Positions 15,658 to 21,315 of a DNA stretch of 37,822 bases are shown here, one piece after another; the first letter of the stretch is position 1; the number at the start of each line of letters is the position of its first letter. This stretch comes from a virus. Position numbers and translations under genes: made by a program. The stretch lies in the IMG/VR virus record IMGVR_UViG_3300042902_000356, positions 1 through 37,822 of that record; one strand, given 5' to 3'. A model generated the notes under the pieces. It saw only the letters and a program-made list of their open reading frames with translations, had not been told where the DNA came from and did no database searches.

Positions 15658-16305
15658 GGATACGTCTCCCTGTTGGGTGGGTGCGGAGAAAGAAGGGGAA
15701 GCGGGAACATCTTCGGCGCGCTGCTCGGCGGCAGCGGTGACCAGGTCATCCACATCCCACTCGGGCATTACTCGGTCGGCCTCTTCAGCGCCGAACTTGG
15801 CGATCAGGAATTCACGCAGGCGGCGCATCATGCGCGCCAGGGTGGAGGTGGCGCGCCAGTCCACGGAGTAATCGTGCGCCTCGGTCTCTGCGCTGAACTG
15901 CACCGGCGCCAGGCCATCGACTGCCGGCGGCTCGGCGCCCAGCCAGGCTATGTGACCCAGCTTCCAGCCCTTCGGGCTCGGTACCAGGCGCACGCTGCGC
16001 TCGAACAGGCGGCCATCCTTGATCAGCTTCTCGAACTGCGGCTCGACGTTCTTGCTCTTGACGTAGAGCACATCGCCCTCGCGCTTCACCTCGGCCGACT
16101 GGCCGTAGGCGAAGGGCGAATAGAGTTCCTTGTGGGTGATGACGTGCGGCGCGGGGTGGTCCGCGCTGTGGTTGGCGACGACCTGATCCAGCTCATCGTG
16201 CGTCCAGACCTTTTCGCGGCCGAGAGAATCCTTCTGGGGGCCGGCCTTGAAGATCGGAACCCAGTCCTGAAGACCTTTGAAATCGTGCTGTGTGCGCTTG
16301 CTCAT
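15139..16305 (-). CDS. Prohead protease/scaffold fusion, Mu gpI-like
   Basis: A 388-residue Mu I protein. Residues 1-165 form the protease half: GLQDWVPIFKAGPQKDSLGR, VVANHSADHPAPHVITHKEL, VKSKNVEPQFEKLIKDGRLF, and the conserved SVRLVPSPKGWKLGHIAWLG with GAEPPAVDGL. Residues about 215-280 form a charged coiled-coil scaffold, and the C-terminal tail is typical of Mu I. It cleaves scaffold and probably capsid N-termini. This is the first gene of the leftward late operon. The ATG at 16305 has no Shine-Dalgarno sequence, and a GTG at 16314 is also in frame; see the promoter element at 16341-16360. Confidence 0.9.
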   Translation of the reverse strand: MSKRTQHDFKGLQDWVPIFKAGPQKDSLGREKVWTHDELDQVVANHSADHPAPHVITHKELYSPFAYGQSAEVKREGDVLYVKSKNVEPQFEKLIKDGRLFERSVRLVPSPKGWKLGHIAWLGAEPPAVDGLAPVQFSAETEAHDYSVDWRATSTLARMMRRLREFLIAKFGAEEADRVMPEWDVDDLVTAAAEQRAEDVPASPSFSAPTQQGDVSMLTEEDLKRAREEARAEAKAEFAAEQTTLQQQLQTERESRLRAEFSANITEAIDAGRLTPAQAEGAVDFMLQLSREPMEFEFSAGEGDTAATIKKPALTWFRDFMAALPKQIDLGGVLGGEDADKAPAAEFAAPEGYVVDAGSMAMHNKAVAYQQKYSCSYKDAVDAVSAGR

Positions 16306-16340
16306 GAAGCGCACTATGCGGGAGGGGGAGAAAAACGATC

Positions 16341-16360
16341 AGGGGGAAACGCTTCCCCCT
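16341..16360 (-). promoter_or_regulatory. Dyad element A, candidate late activator site before the leftward late operon
   Basis: Read on the minus strand the core (16342-16359) is GGGGGAAGCGTTTCCCCC, with arms GGGGGAA/TTCCCCC around GCGT. Exactly 36 nt separate it from the ATG of the protease gene. A sequence CGCATAGT lies further in, with its TAGT at 16316-16313, placing the dyad about 24 nt upstream of a -10-like hexamer, where Mor/C-type activators bind in Mu. The same core with identical spacing occurs before the rightward late operon (29929-29946). Regulatory function is inferred from this duplication. Confidence 0.65.
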
Positions 16361-16481
16361 TAGTGATTGCCGGTTCTTTTTATAGGCTGCCGGTGCAGCT
16401 TGTGCTTGTCAACAACAAGTGGAGACGACCCGAGGAGCCTGATCATGAAACGCTAACTGGAACATCATTGACATATTGCTA

Positions 16482-16512
16482 GCGCCTCAGCCTGACGATG
16501 CGGCTGAGGCGC
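16482..16512 (-). terminator. Terminator-like hairpin after the lysogeny cluster
   Basis: A perfect 11-bp stem, gcgcctcagcc (16482-16492) with ggctgaggcgc (16502-16512) and a 9-nt loop, begins 5 bases past the TAA of the last leftward lysogeny-cluster gene. There is no clear T-run on either side, so it may act with a factor or protect the transcript end. It separates the repressor transcript from the late operon promoter element. Confidence 0.6.
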
Positions 16513-16516
16513 TTCA

Positions 16517-16798
16517 TTATATGAATACCCTGCCATCGCTAACCTCAAGACCTCGCTTGACCAGATCACGTTCTGACAAATTGCGGAATCTGCATCGGCA
16601 GTCTCCATGCAATGGTGGGCGCTTCACTTTCCAAATAGGATCGTCGAAGCGAAAAACCTTTGCGTGCAACCTCCGGCATTCTTCGCAGGTGCATCCATCA
16701 ATAACGGAAAGCCACTGCCAGTAGGGTGCGCGGTGCGTTTCCTTCATGAACCTGGCAAACCGCTCATCCATATATCTGCGGTGCTCTTCGTCTGACAC
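16517..16798 (-). CDS. Stand-alone gpF/SPP1-gp7-like C-terminal domain protein
   Basis: A 93-residue protein that resembles the C-terminal domain of the phage head morphogenesis (Mu F/SPP1 gp7) family. It has CTCEECRRLHAKVF, then a DDPIW motif, then PPLHGDCRCRFR. Cys and His residues suggest a small metal-binding fold. The full-length gpF of this phage is at the far right and shares LHGKVF, DDPIW and NCRCR. Start GTG with AAGGTG eight bases upstream. It is the last gene of the repressor cluster, an unexpected place for a head domain. It may be a remnant or a domain reused for interference with head assembly of other phages. Confidence 0.65.
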   Translation of the reverse strand: MSDEEHRRYMDERFARFMKETHRAPYWQWLSVIDGCTCEECRRLHAKVFRFDDPIWKVKRPPLHGDCRCRFRNLSERDLVKRGLEVSDGRVFI

Positions 16799-16809
16799 GC
16801 TGACGCACC

Positions 16810-17052
16810 TTACGGCTCAGCGAGCCGCTTAATGCCACCGAGGTGCTTCAGGATTGACTTCAGATCATCGATGGCCAGCTTCACTGCATCGATATCGACG
16901 ATAACTCTCTCAGTCGTGTCGATGGGAGCATCCGGGTTTCGTCTGACAGGATTGGAGTATGGTCGTCCCTCTATTGTTGCTCGGAGGGCCTTATACCGCT
17001 CATCTAAAGCGGCGAGTTCTATCTCCATCTTGGCTTTCTTGAATATCGGCAT
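16810..17052 (-). CDS. Hypothetical small helical protein of the lysogeny cluster
   Basis: An 80-residue protein starting PIFKKAKMEIELAALDERYK with AGAGG eight bases before the ATG at 17052; a longer form up to 17139 is possible but overlaps the upstream gene. It is mostly helical, with IDTTERVIVDIDAVKLAIDD and LKSILKHLGGIKRLAEP segments. Codon use is less GC-biased than in the structural genes, like the rest of this cluster. I recognise no domain. Confidence 0.55.
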   Translation of the reverse strand: MPIFKKAKMEIELAALDERYKALRATIEGRPYSNPVRRNPDAPIDTTERVIVDIDAVKLAIDDLKSILKHLGGIKRLAEP

Positions 17053-17101
17053 CACACCATCCTCTATTACACCCGTCGCCCAACCCACACCACGACCATT
17101 C

Positions 17102-17491
17102 CTAAGCCCTGTCTTGAAGAATGAAGTCGATAAGATCAATTCGTTCCCGATAAATCGCTATCGCTTGCGCCTCTTTCCGGCGGGTTGCTTGCAACCAGTA
17201 GGACGGAAAAATGATGCCGCCAAAGGCAATGCCCCACAGGGTCCAATCTGGCGCCACGATCGACACGCGACCAGACAACAGTCCCCATATCATTAATGCC
17301 AGGCCGCCCAGCATCCATAACAAAGGGATATTAATAACGAATCGAATGCGTGACGCCCATAGCTTCTTGGCGCAGCGCGCGCGCTCAAAAATCAGATCAT
17401 CGGTCTGACAGTGCCACAACTTTTCCTCTGCCGCGTTGATGATGTCTCTCCCAGCAACTTGCTCCACTGGACCGTGAAACTCCTGGTTCAT
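17102..17491 (-). CDS. Two-TM membrane protein with AGRD motif, partner of repressor gene
   Basis: A 129-residue protein starting two bases after the repressor stop. The N-terminus QEFHGPVEQVAGRDIINAAE closely matches the C-terminus of the repressor (QNFHGKVGQAAGRDIVN). Two hydrophobic segments follow: FVINIPLLWMLGGLALMIWG (about residues 51-70) and WTLWGIAFGGIIFPSYWL (about 83-100). The C-terminal 30 residues are cytoplasmic-type and charged. The layout suggests an inner membrane protein that recognises, or is recognised by, the same partner as the repressor tail. A superinfection exclusion or signalling role is possible but not shown. Confidence 0.65.
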   Translation of the reverse strand: MNQEFHGPVEQVAGRDIINAAEEKLWHCQTDDLIFERARCAKKLWASRIRFVINIPLLWMLGGLALMIWGLLSGRVSIVAPDWTLWGIAFGGIIFPSYWLQATRRKEAQAIAIYRERIDLIDFILQDRA

Positions 17492-17493
17492 AA

Positions 17494-18009
17494 CTACTCC
17501 TTTTTATTGACGATATCCCTGCCTGCTGCTTGACCAACTTTACCGTGAAAATTCTGCTGCGAGCCGTCAAAGGATGAACTCTGATTTCCTGTTAGAGCTA
17601 GGGCAGCACGCACGAATGATTCGAGAGAATCCACTGATGGGGTGTGCTCGAAGGTATACCCGATCAGCGCCTGCAACTGATCAGGTGAAAACCTTGCCCC
17701 TATCCGCTCCTGCACAGCCAGCACTCGATCTAGGGCTGCCTTCGCCCGCTCTGGGCCGGACATCGCAGCCAGGGCGGCATCCTGCGGGCCGAACTGCCCC
17801 CACCTCACCCCGGTGATGACGTACTGGTAATCGAAGCCGGTTCCGGCTTCCACCAGGGCAGCCAACGCCTCGGCGGGAATTTTGACCCCCTTCTCCCAAG
17901 CAATCACAGACGTTTTTGCAACGCCGCAAATCTCTGCGATCCGCGCATGGCTCAGTTTTAGTCGCTGCCGCTCATCCCTAAATCGCTCGGTTGTTAAATC
18001 GATACCCAT
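17494..18009 (-). CDS. Phage repressor, XRE-type HTH, with C-terminal AGRD motif
   Basis: A 171-residue repressor candidate. Residues about 10-55 form a Cro/C1-type helix-turn-helix (FRDERQRLKLSHARIAEICG, then VAKTSVIAWEKGVKIPAEAL). It lacks the S24 peptidase Ser/Lys domain of lambda-type repressors, so induction would not be by RecA-driven self-cleavage. The middle is helical (AALDRVLAVQERIGARF). The tail carries QNFHGKVGQAAGRDIVN, shared with the next gene. It is transcribed leftward, divergent from the Ner-like gene, in the position of Mu c. The ATG at 18009 has no clear ribosome site, so the transcript may be near-leaderless. Confidence 0.78.
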   Translation of the reverse strand: MGIDLTTERFRDERQRLKLSHARIAEICGVAKTSVIAWEKGVKIPAEALAALVEAGTGFDYQYVITGVRWGQFGPQDAALAAMSGPERAKAALDRVLAVQERIGARFSPDQLQALIGYTFEHTPSVDSLESFVRAALALTGNQSSSFDGSQQNFHGKVGQAAGRDIVNKKE

Positions 18010-18014
18010 ACCTA

Positions 18015-18043
18015 TTGACAGGTAGCGTAAACGCTACCATACT
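18015..18043 (+). promoter_or_regulatory. Early rightward promoter (Pe-like)
   Basis: TTGACA at 18015-18020, a 17-base spacer and CATACT at 18038-18043 make a near-consensus sigma70 promoter pointing at the Ner-like and transposition genes. The spacer is almost entirely occupied by a perfect dyad, so binding there must block RNA polymerase. The leader to the first ATG (18130) contains two small GC hairpins around 18055-18115. Confidence 0.8.
18021..18038. promoter_or_regulatory. Operator dyad in the early promoter spacer
   Basis: GGTAGCGTAAACGCTACC is a perfect 18-base palindrome located between the -35 and -10 boxes and 11 bases upstream of the repressor ATG. This placement would let one dimer control both the early promoter and the leftward repressor transcript. 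I found no second full copy in the window. Binding by the repressor or the Ner-like protein is inferred. Confidence 0.75.
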
Positions 18044-18129
18044 CCCCTCATCCCGCCATTTGGCGGCCCGCGAAGCCAAAAAACGGCGGTCCTGCCAGAC
18101 CGCCACCGTTTTGAAACAGGAGGCCACCC

Positions 18130-18405
18130 ATGCAGTACACGCACTGGGCAGACCGAGCTGCCGCCCTATATAAGGCCGGCTCCTCGCCCTCGCAGGTAGC
18201 CCGCGACCTGGGGCTGAAACAGCCCAACTCGGTCAGCCAGGTGCTCCGCGAGGAAATCGCATCGTACAACATTGCGAGCCATGTGTCGGCCATCACCGGC
18301 ATCCCGCTCAGCCAGCTCTTCCCGTCCGGCCGCTACAACAAGCCGCCCAAGGAAAATATGCGGCGCGCCGCAGATTTACCCACCAAGGGGAGGGCCGTGG
18401 CATGA
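18130..18405 (+). CDS. ner: Ner-like winged/HTH DNA-binding protein
   Basis: A 91-residue protein of the Ner/Nlp family, which tunes early transcription after infection. The ADRAAALYKAGSSPSQVARD segment leads into the recognition helix with QPNSVSQVLR, and the GIPLSQLFPSGRYN ending is the family's conserved C-terminal motif. AGGAGG lies eight bases before the ATG. It is the first rightward gene after the operator, the same place as in Mu. The last 20 residues are a basic tail. Its stop overlaps the next start (ATGA). Confidence 0.85.
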   Translation: MQYTHWADRAAALYKAGSSPSQVARDLGLKQPNSVSQVLREEIASYNIASHVSAITGIPLSQLFPSGRYNKPPKENMRRAADLPTKGRAVA

Positions 18406-18653
18406 GCCCCGTCACCCTCACCCTGACCCAGTCCGAGGTCAGTCTGCTGCTGGACGCGCTGTACGACACATATGACAAGCGGCAGGGTTCCATCGCCCGG
18501 TTCACCGACGACAAGGGTGACATCCTGCCCTACGTCCAGGGCGACGACATCCACAACCTCATCGCCAAGAAGCGCGACGAGATGGCCGTTCTTCGCGGCC
18601 TGCACAACCGCCTGATCTCCGTCTGGCGCCCAAACCAGGAGAACGCCGCATGA
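18402..18653 (+). CDS. Hypothetical early protein
   Basis: An 83-residue protein overlapping its neighbours by 4 nt on both sides, thus part of the early operon. The N-terminal half is amphipathic (LTLTQSEVSLLLDALYDTYD), followed by a YVQGDDIHNLIAKKRDEMAV helix. No domain recognised. Small acidic proteins like this between ner and the transposase are common in Mu-like phages and often affect host physiology. Confidence 0.6.
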   Translation: MSPVTLTLTQSEVSLLLDALYDTYDKRQGSIARFTDDKGDILPYVQGDDIHNLIAKKRDEMAVLRGLHNRLISVWRPNQENAA

Positions 18654-18988
18654 GCCGCTCCAAGTCCGCAAAGGCCTTCTGCATCGACTGCATGGGCGCC
18701 GGCCACAACACCAACACGGCTGACCTCGTGCGCGAATGCCCATCGACCGCGTGCCCGCTCTACCTGGTGCGCCCCTATCAGACCGGAACCGGTCGCCGCT
18801 CCCTCGCCTCGGCCATTCAGGGGCGGTGCTTCATGTGCGTCGGTGGTGATGACGACCCGCGCCCGAGCCCGAAGGTGCGAGTTCGCGATTGCGAGTGCAA
18901 AACCTGCCCCCTGTACCCGGTTCGTCCCTGGCAAAACATCACTGGGCGCGGAAACAGCCGGACGGACATCGACCAGAGCGACACCTGA
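18650..18988 (+). CDS. Early Cys-rich protein with duplicated zinc-binding module
   Basis: A 112-residue protein made of two similar halves. The first has C11/C14, C30/C35 and the motif CPLYLVRPYQTGTG. The second has C60/C63, C81/C83/C86 and CPLYPVRPWQNITG. Each half looks like one four-Cys metal site followed by a conserved C-P-L-Y-x-V-R-P-x-Q-x-x-T-G tail. I know similar single-module phage proteins but no function. It overlaps the previous gene by 4 nt. Confidence 0.65.
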   Translation: MSRSKSAKAFCIDCMGAGHNTNTADLVRECPSTACPLYLVRPYQTGTGRRSLASAIQGRCFMCVGGDDDPRPSPKVRVRDCECKTCPLYPVRPWQNITGRGNSRTDIDQSDT

Positions 18989-19060
18989 CAACGAGGAACC
19001 CCCTTCAAAGTCTTTCAAAAGTTCTTTGACGCGGACAACCAACACCAAGGCAGCGGATCG

Positions 19061-19405
19061 ATGGACAAAACCAAGAATAGTGGCGATGAGCCCACGTTTC
19101 ACAACTACCTTCAGGAGGCGCGGCTGGCCGAGGCGGCAGCTACCCGCCGCACCGCCCTGGCGCGTCGTCATCAACAAACGGATCAGGCCCAGGGAACGGC
19201 CACTCGTCCGGGTCCTCTGAACACAAGTCCCAATACGCAAGCCCGGCCGCTGCCGCCGTGTCACGGTACGACATCCCTGGATGCAGCTCCGGCCGATCCA
19301 GCAGGCGCAGCAGCAGCTCCGCGTACTGAAGGTGCCGAATGGCCGCAAGGGCCAGACGCCCCCCGCGTTGTGGGCTCCTGCCAGTCCCGGCGCTTCGCGC
19401 GCTGA
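19061..19405 (+). CDS. Doubtful early reading frame opposite the frameshifted gene
   Basis: A 114-codon frame starting DKTKNSGDEPTFHNYLQEAR. The first 45 residues look like a plausible soluble helical protein, but from codon 28 on it lies antisense to the better-supported leftward gene at 19140-19590, and its later residues are low-complexity Pro/Ala/Arg. Its ATG has only a weak AAGG 12 bases upstream. Either the real gene ends early through a sequence difference or the frame is fortuitous. Confidence 0.3.
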   Translation: MDKTKNSGDEPTFHNYLQEARLAEAAATRRTALARRHQQTDQAQGTATRPGPLNTSPNTQARPLPPCHGTTSLDAAPADPAGAAAAPRTEGAEWPQGPDAPRVVGSCQSRRFAR

Positions 19406-19590
19406 GCGGGTGCGGCGGACACAAATGAAAGCACGTCATCTTCGTGCGCTGAGACCCACTCGACCCAGCCTCGCAGACCAAGCTGCCGCATGTCCGCCCG
19501 CAGGGCCTCTATCTCGCTGGTGGATAAAGTGGCTTTCACTTCATCCACGAATCCACGTGCTGCTGCTGCGTATTTACGCATGTCTTCCAC
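19140..19590 (-). pseudogene. Leftward gene split by a frame change at a G6 run
   Basis: A GTG start at 19590 is preceded by an excellent GGAGGT and opens a frame beginning EDMRKYAAAARGFVDEVKAT with a GLRGWVEWVSAHEDDVLSFV segment. After about 77 codons it reaches G6 (19359-19364), beyond which it turns into low-complexity sequence. The frame one base further on then becomes protein-like: LALAAIRHLQYAELLLRLLD, then SYRDTAAAAGLAYWDLCSED, ending DPFVDDDAPGRCGG. Joined, they give about 150 residues. The site resembles the tail -2 frameshift site (G-run then CG). It may be a programmed shift, a homopolymer mutation or a sequencing error. No domain recognised. Confidence 0.55.
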
Positions 19591-19689
19591 CGGACACCTC
19601 CAATAAGCAGTCCATCCGCTCCATGAAGCGGCGCCTGGATGAGCGCCGCCGTTCGAATGAAAGTGTAGCGAATCGAGGGGACTCGGTCA

Positions 19690-20160
19690 GTGGCTAAACG
19701 CGGACAAAATTTCTCCAGCATTCAGCCCGATCTTTTCCAGCGACTGGCAGAGCAGGACGCGCTGGAAGCCCTGAGCGCGCAGGACCTGGACATCGGCCCG
19801 GAGCTGATGGGCGCGTTGAACCTCGCCATCCGCGAGGCGAAGAAGCGCGGCCTGTCCCGCGAACGCATCGTCGAGCGGATGAACCTCTGCCTGCCGGATG
19901 CCGAGAAGCCGATCACCCTGCGCCAGCTCAACGCCTGGACGGCGCAATCGAAGGAGTACCACGAATTCCCCGCCCGCTATCTCCCGTCCATGTGCTGGGC
20001 GACGGGCTCCATCGTCCCGCTGCTGGTACTGGCGCAGGCCATCGGCCACGACCTGGTCGATGCCCGTGACCAGGCCGCCCTGGCCCTGGGCCAGAAGCTG
20101 GTGGCGCAGGCCCAACTTTCGCGCGAAGTCATCGCGCTCAAACGTACCCTGGAGGGTTAA
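19690..20160 (+). CDS. Early protein of transposable phages, function unknown
   Basis: A 156-residue protein upstream of the transposase genes. It begins with GTG preceded by GAGGGG nine bases away. Notable segments are FSSIQPDLFQRLAEQDALEA, an IREAKKRGLSRERIVERMNL helix, ITLRQLNAWTAQSKEYHEFP and a GSIVPLLVLAQAIG stretch. The LSRERIVERMN...ITLRQLNAWTA arrangement looks like a helix-turn-helix, so a DNA-binding role near the transposition genes is plausible. I recall similar proteins in B3/D3112-type phages without assigned function. Confidence 0.65.
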   Translation: MAKRGQNFSSIQPDLFQRLAEQDALEALSAQDLDIGPELMGALNLAIREAKKRGLSRERIVERMNLCLPDAEKPITLRQLNAWTAQSKEYHEFPARYLPSMCWATGSIVPLLVLAQAIGHDLVDARDQAALALGQKLVAQAQLSREVIALKRTLEG

Positions 20161-20164
20161 TCAA

Positions 20165-21304
20165 ATGGCCGTCAAGAAAACTGCTGCAAAGCCCGCTGTG
20201 AAGAAAGCCGCCCCGAAGAAGGCCGCGCCCAAGAAGGCGCCTGCCAAGAAGCCCGCGCCGAAGCCGGCCCCGGCAAAGAAGCCCGCCCAGCCGATCGTCG
20301 GCGAGCTGGTGACCGCCGCCAGCGCTACAACGCTGCCGGCAACCGTCGACAACACCATCCACGACGATGAGCTGCGCGTCATCGCGCAGCGCGTTCTCGC
20401 CATAAAGAACGATACCGATTGGGATATGCCGCTGTCTGATAACCGCCCGCTGAGCGGCAAGGAGTTAGATGCATGGCTCGACAAGAAGGACGACTTGGCC
20501 GCGGTCGGCATGATCGAGCGCGGCGTAGGATACATGCTCAAAAAACGAGAGCTTGGGCACGGCGCATTTGTTGGGTGGGCGAACGATACTGGGCGCAGCT
20601 ATAGGGCGATCGCTGAAACGATGAAGGTTGCGCAGATGTTTATACATCTGTCAGAACCAAACTGGCGCCGGGCCGCCAGTTTGCCCCAGAGGAAACAGGC
20701 GGCCTTAGCGAGCGCGCCCATTCAGTTGCTCAACGAGCTATTCGACTCTGGCGCTCTTGAGCACGCCGCGCAAATGAGTCGTGAAGAACTCCGCGAACTG
20801 ATCGCCCTGCGCAAGGAAGTGGAGAAACAGGACGAACGCGAGCACCACCTCAACGAGGTGATCCACAAACAGGACGAAGAGCTGCGCAAGCGCCGCGCCC
20901 TGCCCGAGGCGAACCAGCACGCCGCCGAACTGCGCCGCGCCGTCCTGGACGAAACCGAGGCGCTGCGCGCCAACGCCCACACCCTGCAGCTGGTGATGGA
21001 CAGGCTCGGCCTGCTGCCGGCGGACCTGCCGCAGGCCGAGCTGGATGCCATCGTGCATCCGCTGATGTATGCGCTCCAGGGCCTGCACGCCACCGCCGCC
21101 TCGCTGCTCGACTATGGCCACGAGCGCTGCGTCGGGTTCCATCGCGACGTGGGCATCTTGCCGCCGCAGCTCAGCGATGACGAAGTCCGGCGCGCCGTCG
21201 AGGTTCACGAGGACTTCATGGACGCCGCCACCACCCGCCGCAACAACCGCCAGATGGACCTGTCCGTCGCCAAGCACGCCCGTAAGACCAAGGCCGCGGC
21301 ATAA
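20165..21304 (+). CDS. DUF3102-like early protein with histone H1-like Lys/Ala/Pro tail
   Basis: A 379-residue protein. Residues 1-42 are almost only Lys, Ala and Pro in KKAAPKKAAPKKAP-type repeats, like bacterial histone H1/AlgP tails that bind DNA nonspecifically. Residues about 95-200 (GMIERGVGYMLKKRELGHGA, FVGWANDTGRSYRAIAETMK) look like a DUF3102-type domain. A long coiled coil follows (EELRELIALRKEVEKQDERE), then a helical C-terminal half ending in a basic tail. It lies directly before the transposase and could help condense or present phage DNA for transposition. That role is inferred. Confidence 0.68.
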   Translation: MAVKKTAAKPAVKKAAPKKAAPKKAPAKKPAPKPAPAKKPAQPIVGELVTAASATTLPATVDNTIHDDELRVIAQRVLAIKNDTDWDMPLSDNRPLSGKELDAWLDKKDDLAAVGMIERGVGYMLKKRELGHGAFVGWANDTGRSYRAIAETMKVAQMFIHLSEPNWRRAASLPQRKQAALASAPIQLLNELFDSGALEHAAQMSREELRELIALRKEVEKQDEREHHLNEVIHKQDEELRKRRALPEANQHAAELRRAVLDETEALRANAHTLQLVMDRLGLLPADLPQAELDAIVHPLMYALQGLHATAASLLDYGHERCVGFHRDVGILPPQLSDDEVRRAVEVHEDFMDAATTRRNNRQMDLSVAKHARKTKAAA

Positions 21305-21315
21305 GGAGCACGACG

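Noticed and set aside
16445-16456. Three-codon mini frame (M-K-R-stop) preceded by a good GAGGAG
   Set aside because: Attractive as a leader peptide, but no gene follows on the plus strand for it to control; probably a remnant of an upstream end.
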